From positions 1 to 56,485 of the forward strand of contig JAPOYU010000038.1 in the NCBI GenBank assembly GCA_026706395.1: 56,485 bases of DNA. The letters are read 5' to 3'. The position numbers and the translations under genes are program-made. The notes under the pieces are model-generated. The model was not told the origin of the DNA. It searched no databases and was given only the letters and a program-made list of their open reading frames with translations. Below are positions 44,082-51,899 of the stretch, in pieces. Source of the DNA: Chloroflexota bacterium (lineage in GTDB: Bacteria; Chloroflexota; Anaerolineae; Aggregatilineales; Phototrophicaceae). Positions within the stretch are counted from its first letter, which is position 1, and the number at the start of each line of letters is the position of its first letter.

Positions 44082-45410
44082 ATGGAAGATAATCGTTCCA
44101 ACGTCCCATCGATAAGCCCGGCTGCCATTGTCGTCGCCGCTGTATTCCTAATAGTCAGCGTCATCGGCATCAACTGGTTCACGACGTTTGTCCCGGTTTT
44201 CCTGCCGCCGCAGGCATCGGCTGAATCCAAAAGCGTCGACGAACTATTCTACATCCTCGTCATCATCGGCGGCGTGGTCTTTTTCCTCATTCAGGGCATG
44301 CTGCTTATCTCGGTCATCTTTTTCCGCGCCCGCGGCGACGATCGCGGCGATGGCCCCACCTATCACGGCAATCCCTTGCTCGAACTCATCTGGACTATCA
44401 TTCCGTCCTTGGTCGTCGTCTTCCTGGCGGTCGTCAGTTTTAACGTCTGGAGCCAAAACTCCGAGCCGAAAGCGGCAATAAACCTGATTAACGGCGAAGA
44501 GGTCGCCATAAGAGTCACCGGCGCCCGTTACGCCTGGACGCATGTCTACGAGACCGGCCGGCTAGACCCCAATGGCAATCCCATCGTCATCAATAGCGGC
44601 GACACGCTGCATACCTATATCGGCCAGAATGTCGATCTGGAATTGCGGACGCAAGACGTGATCCATTCCTATTGGGTGCCGGCGATGCGCGTCAAGCAAG
44701 ACCTGCTGCCCGGGAATCCGGCGACCGGCGGACGCCCAACCGAAATTCGCTTCACGCCGGTCCGCGTCGAAGGCGCTGAATACCCGGCCGCCTACCCCAT
44801 CGTCTGCGCCGAGCTTTGCGGCGACGGGCATGGGCGGATGCGCGGCACAGTTGTCGTCCATGAAGACGAAAACGCATTCCTGGAGCAATTCTATGAGCCG
44901 GCCATCCACGCCGTCTTGAATCCGCCGACAGACCCGGTATTGCGTGGCGAAGTCGTCATTCAGCAATACGACTGCAACGGTTGCCACGTCCTGGACAGCC
45001 TTGGCTGGACGAGCCGCACCGGTCCAGCAATGAACGGCATCGCTGACCGCGCGGGTAAACGCGTGCCCGGGCAATCCGCCGAAGAATACATCGCCACCTC
45101 GGTTTGGGATGCCCAGGCGTTTGTTGTGCCCGGCTACAACGAGCAAATGGCGCAGTTCGGCCCCGATCAGCCGGATACCCGTCGAATGAGCGCGGAGCAG
45201 CTTTACGCCATCGTAGCCTACCTCTGCACCCAGGGCGAGCAATCCGAATGCGACAATGAGAACAACACCACCGCCATCCCGGCGGCGATCAAGACCGTCT
45301 TCGGCCTGGAAGTAGATATCACCTTTGGTCAAGGTGATGACGAAGCCGCAGCCGCCGACGCGGACAGCGGTGATCAAAGCGAAGCCGAAAGCGCTACAAG
45401 CGGATCTTAA
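44082..45410 (+). CDS. coxB: Cytochrome c oxidase subunit II with fused cytochrome c domain
   Basis: A 442-residue subunit that accepts electrons and passes them to subunit I. Two N-terminal membrane helices (about 11-33 and 55-80) are followed by the CuA cupredoxin domain with VIHSYWVPAM and the metal site Cys242-x3-Cys246-x3-His250-x2-Met253 (CAELCGDGHGRM). A cytochrome c domain follows with the heme-binding CNGCH motif (Cys298, Cys301, His302), and then an acidic tail. The fused cytochrome makes this a caa3-type oxidase. It is the first gene of the operon, preceded by a good promoter. Confidence 0.97.
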   Translation: MEDNRSNVPSISPAAIVVAAVFLIVSVIGINWFTTFVPVFLPPQASAESKSVDELFYILVIIGGVVFFLIQGMLLISVIFFRARGDDRGDGPTYHGNPLLELIWTIIPSLVVVFLAVVSFNVWSQNSEPKAAINLINGEEVAIRVTGARYAWTHVYETGRLDPNGNPIVINSGDTLHTYIGQNVDLELRTQDVIHSYWVPAMRVKQDLLPGNPATGGRPTEIRFTPVRVEGAEYPAAYPIVCAELCGDGHGRMRGTVVVHEDENAFLEQFYEPAIHAVLNPPTDPVLRGEVVIQQYDCNGCHVLDSLGWTSRTGPAMNGIADRAGKRVPGQSAEEYIATSVWDAQAFVVPGYNEQMAQFGPDQPDTRRMSAEQLYAIVAYLCTQGEQSECDNENNTTAIPAAIKTVFGLEVDITFGQGDDEAAAADADSGDQSEAESATSGS

Positions 45411-45528
45411 AGGGCCGATGAAGAGTCTGACCGAGAAAGCAAAGAGGACGCCTCGGCTTAACGAGAAGATAGGCGTGTCAAAAGCGCGCTGATGGTGATA
45501 AGACAAAACCGGGAGAGAAAGCGCAAAC

Positions 45529-47229
45529 ATGGCAACAGTTGCCGTCCCCCTGGGGGGACAAGCAGAAGGTCACGAGCCAGAAGCGGTCAAGCGCCCGGCG
45601 CTTAGCGAATACCTGCGCTGGAGCGTCGATCACAAGATTATCGGCGTGCAGTATGGCGTGGCCTCTTTCCTGTTCTTCATCATCGGCGGCGCAATGGCGA
45701 TGTTGATCCGCCTCGAGTTGTGGTCCCCCGACCTCGACCTGATGGTCTCCGGCGCAGCATACAACAGCCTCTTCACCATCCACGGCACCATCATGATCTT
45801 CCTCTTCATCATTCCTATGTGGGCCGCTTTCGGCAATTTCGTCGTGCCGCTGCAACTGGGCGCTAAAGACATGGCTTTCCCCTGGCTTAACGCCTTCGCC
45901 TTTTGGCTGATTCCTCCGGCGGCGGTCGTCGTGCTGCTCGGCTATTTCGTCAGCCCGGCCGAAGCCGGCTGGACCTCTTACCCGCCCCTGTCGACCCTGT
46001 TCAGCGGCGACGGGCAGACGCTCTGGGCCCTGGGCGCGCACCTGCTGGGCATCTCATCCATCATGGGCTCGATCAACTTCATCGTCACCATCTTCAATAT
46101 GCGCCCGCCGCAAATGACACTCTGGCGCATGCCCCTGCTTTGCTGGGCCGTCCTGGCGACCAGCATCATCGCCGTCATGGCCACGCCCTTCCTGGCCGGC
46201 GCCTTGACCCTGCTGCTGCTTGATCGCGTCGCCGGCACGACCTTCTTCGACGCGGCCGGCGGCGGCGACGTGCTGCTCTGGCAGAATATCTTCTGGTTCT
46301 ACAGCCACCCGGCTGTCTACATCATGGTGCTGCCGGGCATGGGCGTTCTGTCCGAGGTGCTGTCCGTCCACAGCCGCAAGCCGGTCTTCGGCTACCGCAT
46401 GGTTGGCTTGTCCAGCATGGGCATCGCCTTCGTCGGCTTCACCGTCTGGGCGCACCATATGTTCACCAGCCTCCAGCCCGAGCTGCGCATCCCCTTCATG
46501 ATCACAACCATGATTATCGCCGTGCCGACCGGCATCAAAATGTTCAGTTGGCTGGGCACGATCTGGGGCGGCAAGATCCGTTTCACCAGCGCCATGCTCT
46601 TCGCCCTCGGCTTCATGTCCATGTTTGTCATCGGCGGCATTACCGGCGTCATGCTGGCGGCCTTGCCCTTCGATATCCACGTGCACGATACCTACTTCGT
46701 CGTCAGCCACTTCCACTTTGTGCTCTTTGGCGGCAGCGTCTTCGCCATCTACGCCGCGCTCTATCACTGGTTCCCCAAAGTCACCGGGCGCATGATGAAC
46801 GAGCGCCTCGGCCGGATTCATTTCGCCTTCACCTACTTCGGCTTCCTCTTCACCTTCTTCCCCATGCACATCGTGGGTATGCTGGGCATGCCGCGTCGCG
46901 TCGCCGTCTACGACCCGGCGTTCACGTCCTGGAATCAGTTCATCAGCTTCTCCGCTTTTGTGCTGGGCTTCTCTACCTTTATCGTGATCTACAACATCAT
47001 CCGCTCCTACTTCCACGGTCCCATCGCCGGCGCCAATCCCTGGCGCGCTCTGACGCTGGAGTGGGCGACCACATCGCCGCCGCCGGTCACCAACTTTGAC
47101 GACGATCCCATTCCCTTCGAAGATCCCTACGGCTACGGCACCAAAGCCTCAGCGGCATATCTAAACGCCGTAGAAGCCGCTTTTGACGGCCGCGAAAATC
47201 CGATGGTAAATAGCGCAAAAGAGACATAA
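45529..47229 (+). CDS. coxA: Cytochrome c oxidase subunit I
   Basis: A 566-residue catalytic subunit with 12 predicted helices that reduces oxygen at the heme-CuB centre. The CuB and heme ligands lie in FYSHPAVYIMVLPG, VWAHHMFTSL and HVHDTYFVVSHFHFVLFGG. In helix VI the sequence at residues 258-261 is YSHP and the usual glutamate of XGHPEV is absent (Ala follows Pro). That is the A2-type proton channel, as known from Rhodothermus and Thermus oxidases. The ribosome-binding site GGGAGAGAAAG precedes the ATG. It lies 118 bp after coxB in the same operon. Confidence 0.98.
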   Translation: MATVAVPLGGQAEGHEPEAVKRPALSEYLRWSVDHKIIGVQYGVASFLFFIIGGAMAMLIRLELWSPDLDLMVSGAAYNSLFTIHGTIMIFLFIIPMWAAFGNFVVPLQLGAKDMAFPWLNAFAFWLIPPAAVVVLLGYFVSPAEAGWTSYPPLSTLFSGDGQTLWALGAHLLGISSIMGSINFIVTIFNMRPPQMTLWRMPLLCWAVLATSIIAVMATPFLAGALTLLLLDRVAGTTFFDAAGGGDVLLWQNIFWFYSHPAVYIMVLPGMGVLSEVLSVHSRKPVFGYRMVGLSSMGIAFVGFTVWAHHMFTSLQPELRIPFMITTMIIAVPTGIKMFSWLGTIWGGKIRFTSAMLFALGFMSMFVIGGITGVMLAALPFDIHVHDTYFVVSHFHFVLFGGSVFAIYAALYHWFPKVTGRMMNERLGRIHFAFTYFGFLFTFFPMHIVGMLGMPRRVAVYDPAFTSWNQFISFSAFVLGFSTFIVIYNIIRSYFHGPIAGANPWRALTLEWATTSPPPVTNFDDDPIPFEDPYGYGTKASAAYLNAVEAAFDGRENPMVNSAKET

Positions 47230-47241
47230 GCTGGACATCAA

Positions 47242-47280
47242 ATGGACAATATTCTGCAGGTATACGACGAAGAAAAATGA
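47242..47280 (+). CDS. 12-codon mini-ORF overlapping the next start
   Basis: ATG at 47242 encodes MDNILQVYDEEK and stops at 47278-47280, overlapping the ATG of the following gene as ATGA. Its only visible role would be translational coupling of the subunit III-like gene; it may be chance. Confidence 0.3.
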   Translation: MDNILQVYDEEK

Positions 47281-47888
47281 CCAGCACCATTGCTCGACAG
47301 GAAAAACCAAAGATCGGCCTCGACCGTGATGCCGCCCTGCGTCTGAAGAATAACCGCCTCGGCATGACCATCTTTCAGGCGAGCTGGATCATGGTTTTCT
47401 TCGCCATGATCGTTGTCAATTGGCAGCTGCGCTTCAGTTACGCGCAGTGGCCGCCCGCAGGCGTCGCGCCCTTCGACCCGCTCCTGCCGAGCATCGCGAC
47501 GCTGGCGCTTTTGCTGAGCGCGGCGCTGGTACGCCGCGGCTGGAGCAGCTTGCCCGCCGGCAGCCTCGGCGAATTCCTCATGAACTGGCGGCTGGCGATG
47601 GTGCTCGGGGTCGCATTCATGGCGATCATCATCTACGAATTCATGACCGTTTCTGAAGCGGCGTTGTCGACGCAATACGGGATTACCCTGCGTCTGATGA
47701 CGGGCTTCCACTTTGTGCACGCCCTCGTCATTCTCGGCGTGATGCTGCGCGTCTACCGCGGCGCTCAGACGGGGGCATACAGCGGCGGAGAACACGATGC
47801 CTGGGCGGTCGAAGGCGCAGCGAAGCTCTGGTATTTCGTCGCTTTCGCCTGGCTTCTGTTCTATGTGGTCTTGTATTGGATCCGCTAA
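47277..47888 (+). CDS. Divergent cytochrome oxidase subunit III-like membrane protein
   Basis: A 203-residue protein with about five helices. Its second half follows the subunit III pattern of the true coxC at 48991: TGFHFVHALVILGVMLRVYRG against FFHGAHVFVGVIWALEVLRRG, and AKLWYFVAFAWLLFYVVLYWI against YWHFVDVVWIMLFTLIYL. The phospholipid- and proton-related acidic residues of real subunit III are mostly absent. It is located between coxA and the operon's unknown membrane gene. It may be a duplicated, diverged subunit. Its ATG overlaps a 12-codon mini-ORF stop. Confidence 0.75.
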   Translation: MTSTIARQEKPKIGLDRDAALRLKNNRLGMTIFQASWIMVFFAMIVVNWQLRFSYAQWPPAGVAPFDPLLPSIATLALLLSAALVRRGWSSLPAGSLGEFLMNWRLAMVLGVAFMAIIIYEFMTVSEAALSTQYGITLRLMTGFHFVHALVILGVMLRVYRGAQTGAYSGGEHDAWAVEGAAKLWYFVAFAWLLFYVVLYWIR

Positions 47889-47964
47889 TGGCGGGGCTCG
47901 CGCTATCAGCGCAGTTGAGCTTTTGTATACTCGGCGAGCGCAGCAGGTAAGGGAGTAGCAGGAC

Positions 47965-48975
47965 ATGGATAAACCGGGACTCGGCAGGGCGATACCGGCA
48001 TTGATCGTGGGTTTCATCGCCTCCCTCGCCTTCGTTTATGCCATGCGATCCTGGCAGCAGATGGATCCGGTCTGGATGAACGCCACATCGAGCGAGGGCG
48101 CGCAAGTCGGGCTGGTCTTGGCCGCCTTCGTCTGCATGGGCACCTTCATGTGGGGAGTCGGCGCCTTCGACCCGAAGATGAGCGAACACGGCGAGCACGC
48201 CGATGAACACGAAGAGGAAGTGCCGGAGAAAGATTTTGTTCTGCGCACGTCGGGACCGGTTTTCCGAGCCGGCAAGTGGCTCTGGGACGCGGCCTGGAGC
48301 ATCATCAACGATAGTCCGAAGCCTTGGCGCTTTCCCTATCTGAACGTGAGTTTCTTCCTGATCAACTGGATCGTCAATGTGATCTGGTTCTTGATTTGGT
48401 TTCCGCTGCTATTCGGCGCCTGGCGCATCTTTCTCATCACGGTGGCAGGCATACCGGGCACGCTTGGCGTCCTGTTGATGACCGTATCCTGCCTGTGGCA
48501 GGTGATCGCTTTTTATGCCGGTCAGCTCTTCCTGGTGCTGACGATCGCCGTGGTCGTGACGCTGGTGCTTTTCACCTTCGCGCTGCTGCCGCATGGATTG
48601 GGTTTGCAGGTCGCCACCGAACCGAACGCGGACTTCTTCGCCAACGGCTTCGGCGATTTCATCATCCCGATCCAGGATATTCTGGGATTGGTTTTGCCGC
48701 CCGATGATTTCGCCAATCAGACGATTGAAGGCACGAGCCAGTTTACGGTGCTGCTGGGTTTCATCCTGATTATGTTTGTATCGCTGGCTTTGGCGGCCGG
48801 CGGCATCGCCCTGTTCTTTTATTTGGCGAATCGCGGCGTACGCGAAGTCAAGGAATTCGATCCGACCGATGGGCAGCGGACGCAGATACTGCCGATCCGC
48901 GAAGCGGGCAAGATCGCCGGCGGCGTCGTGGGCGTCATCCGCGCTATCCCGCGCGCCATCGGCTATCAGAAATAA
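47965..48975 (+). CDS. Unknown six-helix membrane protein of the cox operon
   Basis: A 336-residue protein that I do not recognise. Predicted helices are at about 8-27, 46-66, 125-150, 153-182, 188-212 and 262-290. Between the second and third helix is an acidic/His-rich stretch (SEHGEHADEHEEEVPEKD), and the C-terminus is basic. It lies inside the oxidase operon, between the III-like gene and coxC, with close spacing (15 bp to coxC). The histidine/acidic stretch could bind copper or another metal (inference). Its location suggests a structural or assembly role in the oxidase. Confidence 0.7.
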   Translation: MDKPGLGRAIPALIVGFIASLAFVYAMRSWQQMDPVWMNATSSEGAQVGLVLAAFVCMGTFMWGVGAFDPKMSEHGEHADEHEEEVPEKDFVLRTSGPVFRAGKWLWDAAWSIINDSPKPWRFPYLNVSFFLINWIVNVIWFLIWFPLLFGAWRIFLITVAGIPGTLGVLLMTVSCLWQVIAFYAGQLFLVLTIAVVVTLVLFTFALLPHGLGLQVATEPNADFFANGFGDFIIPIQDILGLVLPPDDFANQTIEGTSQFTVLLGFILIMFVSLALAAGGIALFFYLANRGVREVKEFDPTDGQRTQILPIREAGKIAGGVVGVIRAIPRAIGYQK

Positions 48976-48990
48976 AGCGAGAGACAAAGC

Positions 48991-49626
48991 ATGGCGGAAC
49001 TGACAGCCAATCAGCTTCATGCAGTCGCCCATGACGATCATGGGCATCTCAGCGAAGAAGAGAAGAACAACAACCTCAAACTTGGCGTTTGGCTCTACCT
49101 GGCGTCCGAGATCGTCATTTTCTCCATCATGATCGTCGGCTATATCATCCTCCGCATCAACGAGGAAGATGTCGTTGCCCAAGCGCACGAGCAGCTTGGA
49201 GTCGGCTTGGTCACCGCCAACACCTTCGTGCTCCTGGCGAGCAGCTATTTCATGGTGATGGGCTTGCGCGCCATGCAGGCTGGCAATCGGGCCGGGATGC
49301 TGCGTTGGATCGGCGCCACCGCCCTCGGCGGCACCGTCTTCTTGATCGGGCAATATATTGAATACAGCGAGTTAGCGCATCTGGGCATCGTTCTCGGCTT
49401 CGATTCCGCTTCTCAATGGAGCACACTCGGCATGCGCTTTTACGCGCCGACTTTCTTCCACGGCGCCCACGTCTTTGTCGGCGTGATATGGGCCTTGGAG
49501 GTGCTGCGGCGCGGCGCCCAGGGACGCTACGATCATAATCCCATCGGCATCGAAATGTTTGGCTTGTACTGGCACTTCGTCGATGTGGTCTGGATCATGC
49601 TGTTCACCCTGATATATCTGGTTTAG
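48991..49626 (+). CDS. coxC: Cytochrome c oxidase subunit III
   Basis: A 211-residue five-helix subunit that stabilises the catalytic core. Typical parts are LGVWLYLASEIVIFSIMIVGY, ANTFVLLASSYFMVMG, GGTVFLIGQYIEYSELAHLG, TFFHGAHVFVGVIW and GLYWHFVDVVWIMLFTLIYL. Length is short compared with seven-helix versions, as in bacterial caa3 oxidases. The ribosome-binding site AGCGAGAGACAAAG is unusual but matches other genes in the window (for example eda). It follows the unknown membrane gene by 15 bp. Confidence 0.96.
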   Translation: MAELTANQLHAVAHDDHGHLSEEEKNNNLKLGVWLYLASEIVIFSIMIVGYIILRINEEDVVAQAHEQLGVGLVTANTFVLLASSYFMVMGLRAMQAGNRAGMLRWIGATALGGTVFLIGQYIEYSELAHLGIVLGFDSASQWSTLGMRFYAPTFFHGAHVFVGVIWALEVLRRGAQGRYDHNPIGIEMFGLYWHFVDVVWIMLFTLIYLV

Positions 49627-49647
49627 CCCGCTCGGCGGGAAAAATTG

Positions 49648-49687
49648 CCCCCCACCCCAAACCCCTCCCCCATAAAGAGGGAGGGGC
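49648..49687. repeat. C-rich dispersed palindromic repeat, copy C
   Basis: CCCCCACCCCAAACCCCTCC, then CCCATAAAGA and GGGAGGGG followed by CTTAACG. The hairpin (CCCCTCCC with GGGAGGGG) stands between coxC and coxD. Confidence 0.75.
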
Positions 49688-49715
49688 TTAACGATAAAAG
49701 AAAGTGAAGCGAGAC

Positions 49716-50093
49716 ATGGCAGAAGCGACGGGCCACGAGGGACATCACAGCAATACCGTTAGATTATTCGGACGTGAAATCACGGTCGAGGGCGGAGTCT
49801 ATACTGTCGTCTTCGTCGGACTGGCAATCCTCACTGTAATCGAGGTACTGAGCGCGGAATACCTCAAAGGCGCGATCCACGACATCCCCAGCGCCGCCGC
49901 GACCTTGCAGACGATCAAAGCCGTGCTTCTGCTGGGCATCGCCATCATCAAGGCGGGCCTGGTGATTTGGTTCTACATGCACCTGCGCGATGAGAAGCCG
50001 CTGTTGGCGGTCGTCTTGCTGCTGCCCTTGCTGATCGCTACTTTGTCGATCATGTACCTGCTGGCGATTCCCCCGGGCGGTTACAGCGTCTGA
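49716..50093 (+). CDS. coxD: Cytochrome c oxidase subunit IV family protein
   Basis: A 125-residue three-helix protein of the prokaryotic cytochrome c oxidase subunit IV family. Seen are YTVVFVGLAILTVIEVLS, ATLQTIKAVLLLGIAIIKAGLVIWFYMHLRDEKP, and LLLPLLIATLSIMYLLAI. The FYMHL motif after the second helix is the family signature. The ATG at 49716 is preferred over an upstream GTG (49704), since AAGCGAGAC precedes it like other ribosome-binding sites in the window. Last gene of the oxidase operon; the palindromic repeat lies just before it. Confidence 0.92.
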   Translation: MAEATGHEGHHSNTVRLFGREITVEGGVYTVVFVGLAILTVIEVLSAEYLKGAIHDIPSAAATLQTIKAVLLLGIAIIKAGLVIWFYMHLRDEKPLLAVVLLLPLLIATLSIMYLLAIPPGGYSV

Positions 50094-50118
50094 GCGGCGA
50101 ATCCATCCCCACCCTCGA

Positions 50119-50148
50119 ATGACAAACCGGCGATAGCTGCGCTATACT
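50119..50148 (+). promoter_or_regulatory. Promoter for the Uma2 gene
   Basis: ATGACA (50119-50124), 18 bp, TATACT (50143-50148), 36 bp before the start codon. Confidence 0.5.
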
Positions 50149-50183
50149 AAGGTTGAATCTGAAAAGCCCAAGGTTGGCCCCCC

Positions 50184-50765
50184 ATGGTCTTGAATGAAAA
50201 GCTCTACACTGTGGATGACTTGTGGGCAATGGACCACGATCCCGATCTCGAGCATCGGAAATTCTATCTCATAGATGGCGTACTGTATGAGGACGAGATG
50301 CCTAAACGGCCCCATGGCAGACTACAAATTCGAATCGGGCATTTCCTCTATGAATACGAAGAACAATTTGGGCTAGGCGAAGCAACATCCGAAGTCGGCT
50401 ATTACCCGTCTGATACGCGCCACACAGCGCTATTGCCTGATGTCGCCTTCCAGCGCTTCGACCGGTTGCCCGACCCGCCGCCCGAAGGTTACGTGCCACA
50501 GATGCCTGACTTGGCAGTCGAGATTAAGTCGCCATCCGATACCTTGAAGAAGCTCAGGCAAAAGGCGAGAGCCTACCTCGAAAATGGCACGACCATAGTT
50601 TGGCTTGTTCAGCCAGAGAAACAGGGCGTAGAAGTCTGCCGCCTGGACGAAGCCGGCGCAATGCAGTCCGATTTCAAACGCCAAGGCGACCTGCTTGGCA
50701 GCTATGACATTATGCCCGGCTTCGAGCTGGCAGTAGACCGGCTATTTCCGCCGGAGTCTAGCTAG
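50184..50765 (+). CDS. Uma2-family (DUF820) putative restriction endonuclease
   Basis: A 193-residue protein with the PD-(D/E)xK-like core of the Uma2 family: YLIDGVLYEDEMP, LLPDVAFQRF and DLAVEIKSPSD, followed by KARAYLENGTTIVWLV, which is typical. The residues Asp of LPDV, Glu-x-Lys of VEIKS form the nuclease-like site. Uma2 genes are very abundant in cyanobacteria and Chloroflexota; their role is uncertain, with DNase activity only inferred. It has its own promoter and no methylase partner, so it is not an obvious restriction-modification system. Confidence 0.9.
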   Translation: MVLNEKLYTVDDLWAMDHDPDLEHRKFYLIDGVLYEDEMPKRPHGRLQIRIGHFLYEYEEQFGLGEATSEVGYYPSDTRHTALLPDVAFQRFDRLPDPPPEGYVPQMPDLAVEIKSPSDTLKKLRQKARAYLENGTTIVWLVQPEKQGVEVCRLDEAGAMQSDFKRQGDLLGSYDIMPGFELAVDRLFPPESS

Positions 50766-50804
50766 CTCGCGACGAATTTACTCGCTAACCGATAGGAACA
50801 GCCC

Positions 50805-51230
50805 ATGCCCGTTGACATCGTACTGCGCGAAGGCGCGCGAACCACCATCAATGTGCGGCATCACGAATGGCACGCCGATGAGCCAGTCGAGGCCGGCGGC
50901 ACCGATACTGCGCCGACGCCGGGCGAACTCATGCTGGGCGCGCTCGGTTCCTGCATGGCCATCACCTGCAAGCTATATGCCGAGCGCAAAGGCTGGGACT
51001 TGCAGGGTGTGGAAGTCAAGCTGGATTATGAGCGTTTCCGCGGGCGCGATTACCCGGCGCACCAAGGTGATGATCTGTACGTGCATGAAGTGCAGGAAGC
51101 GCTGGTCTTCCACGGCGATCTCGATGAAAAACAGCGGGCGCGGCTGCGCGATATTGCGGGAAAATGCCCGGTACACCGATTGTTGGGCAGCCCCACATAC
51201 TTCGTTGATTTGGTCTTGGCCGAAGAATAG
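50805..51230 (+). CDS. OsmC-family peroxiredoxin-like protein
   Basis: A 141-residue protein of the OsmC/Ohr family. The two catalytic cysteines are Cys50 in LGALGSCMAIT and Cys121 in IAGKCPVHRLL, both present, so hydroperoxide reduction is plausible. PTPGELMLGALGSC and the KGWDLQGVEVKLDYERF strand are characteristic. The sequence is closer to the OsmC/YhfA group than to Ohr. The ribosome-binding site AGGAA precedes the ATG. It has no regulator next to it; the flanking genes are Uma2 and a convergent UPF0316 gene. Confidence 0.92.
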   Translation: MPVDIVLREGARTTINVRHHEWHADEPVEAGGTDTAPTPGELMLGALGSCMAITCKLYAERKGWDLQGVEVKLDYERFRGRDYPAHQGDDLYVHEVQEALVFHGDLDEKQRARLRDIAGKCPVHRLLGSPTYFVDLVLAEE

Positions 51231-51232
51231 AG

Positions 51233-51763
51233 TCAACGCCGGTGCGCGCGGATCCAGCCGCCGCGGATAAACTCCGAATGCTCCACCGTAACGAAGACGT
51301 CTTCCTTTATGCTGTGGATGATGCGCAGCACTTGGTGCAGATCGCGCCGATGAACGATGATGCGCAACTCTTCGACCTGGCCGTGGGCGCCCTCGCCCAT
51401 GATTTCCGTGACGCCGTGCCCGGCATCACGCAAGGCCAACGCCATCTCGTGAGAGACCTCGCGGGAGGCGATGACGGTGACGCTTTCGTAGGATTTCACG
51501 AAGCGGTTTTCCACCTGCATGCCGACGATGCCGCCGACAGCGAAGCCGAAGACATATGCCGCCAGATTTGGCAGGTTGTTCAGATCCGTGATGACGTGGC
51601 CGGCTGTATAGGCAAAGAGCAGCGACTCCAACGAAGCAAAGGCGAAACCCCAGACGCGCTGTTCGCGGGATACGAGTATCAAGCGCACGGTGCCAATCAC
51701 ATTATTGGATACGCGCAGGACGAAGATCAGAATCGGCAGAAACTGTGGATCAAATATGGACAT
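51233..51763 (-). CDS. UPF0316 family membrane protein (DUF5698 + DUF2179)
   Basis: A 176-residue protein with three membrane helices (about 8-25, 35-60 and 65-85, DUF5698) followed by a DUF2179 soluble domain (HEMALALRDAGHGVTEIMGEG and LRIIVHRRDLHQVLRII). The family UPF0316 is widely distributed and of unknown function. DUF2179 domains elsewhere resemble ligand-binding PII-like folds. The first residues IFVLRVSNNVIGTVRLI match the family start. It converges on OsmC with 2 bp between the stops, and is divergent from rsmA. Confidence 0.9.
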   Translation of the reverse strand: MSIFDPQFLPILIFVLRVSNNVIGTVRLILVSREQRVWGFAFASLESLLFAYTAGHVITDLNNLPNLAAYVFGFAVGGIVGMQVENRFVKSYESVTVIASREVSHEMALALRDAGHGVTEIMGEGAHGQVEELRIIVHRRDLHQVLRIIHSIKEDVFVTVEHSEFIRGGWIRAHRR

Positions 51764-51899
51764 GGTTCACGCAGTGATGGATTTTCAACTCGTTCAATTC
51801 TAGCAGAACCTTTGAACGGGCACGCCAGCAACCCTACTCAAAAACGCCGCCCTATGGTCAACTGAAAGCCCCGCGAAACAGGACCGATGGTGGCGCCTG

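Noticed and set aside
46054..47016. Minus-strand open frame opposite coxA (320 codons)
   Set aside because: Highly charged His/Asp/Glu-rich antisense shadow of a membrane protein gene.
22105..49687. CRISPR-like reading of the C-rich repeats
   Set aside because: The copies are 11-16 kb apart, are palindromic, lack regular spacers, and there are no cas genes.
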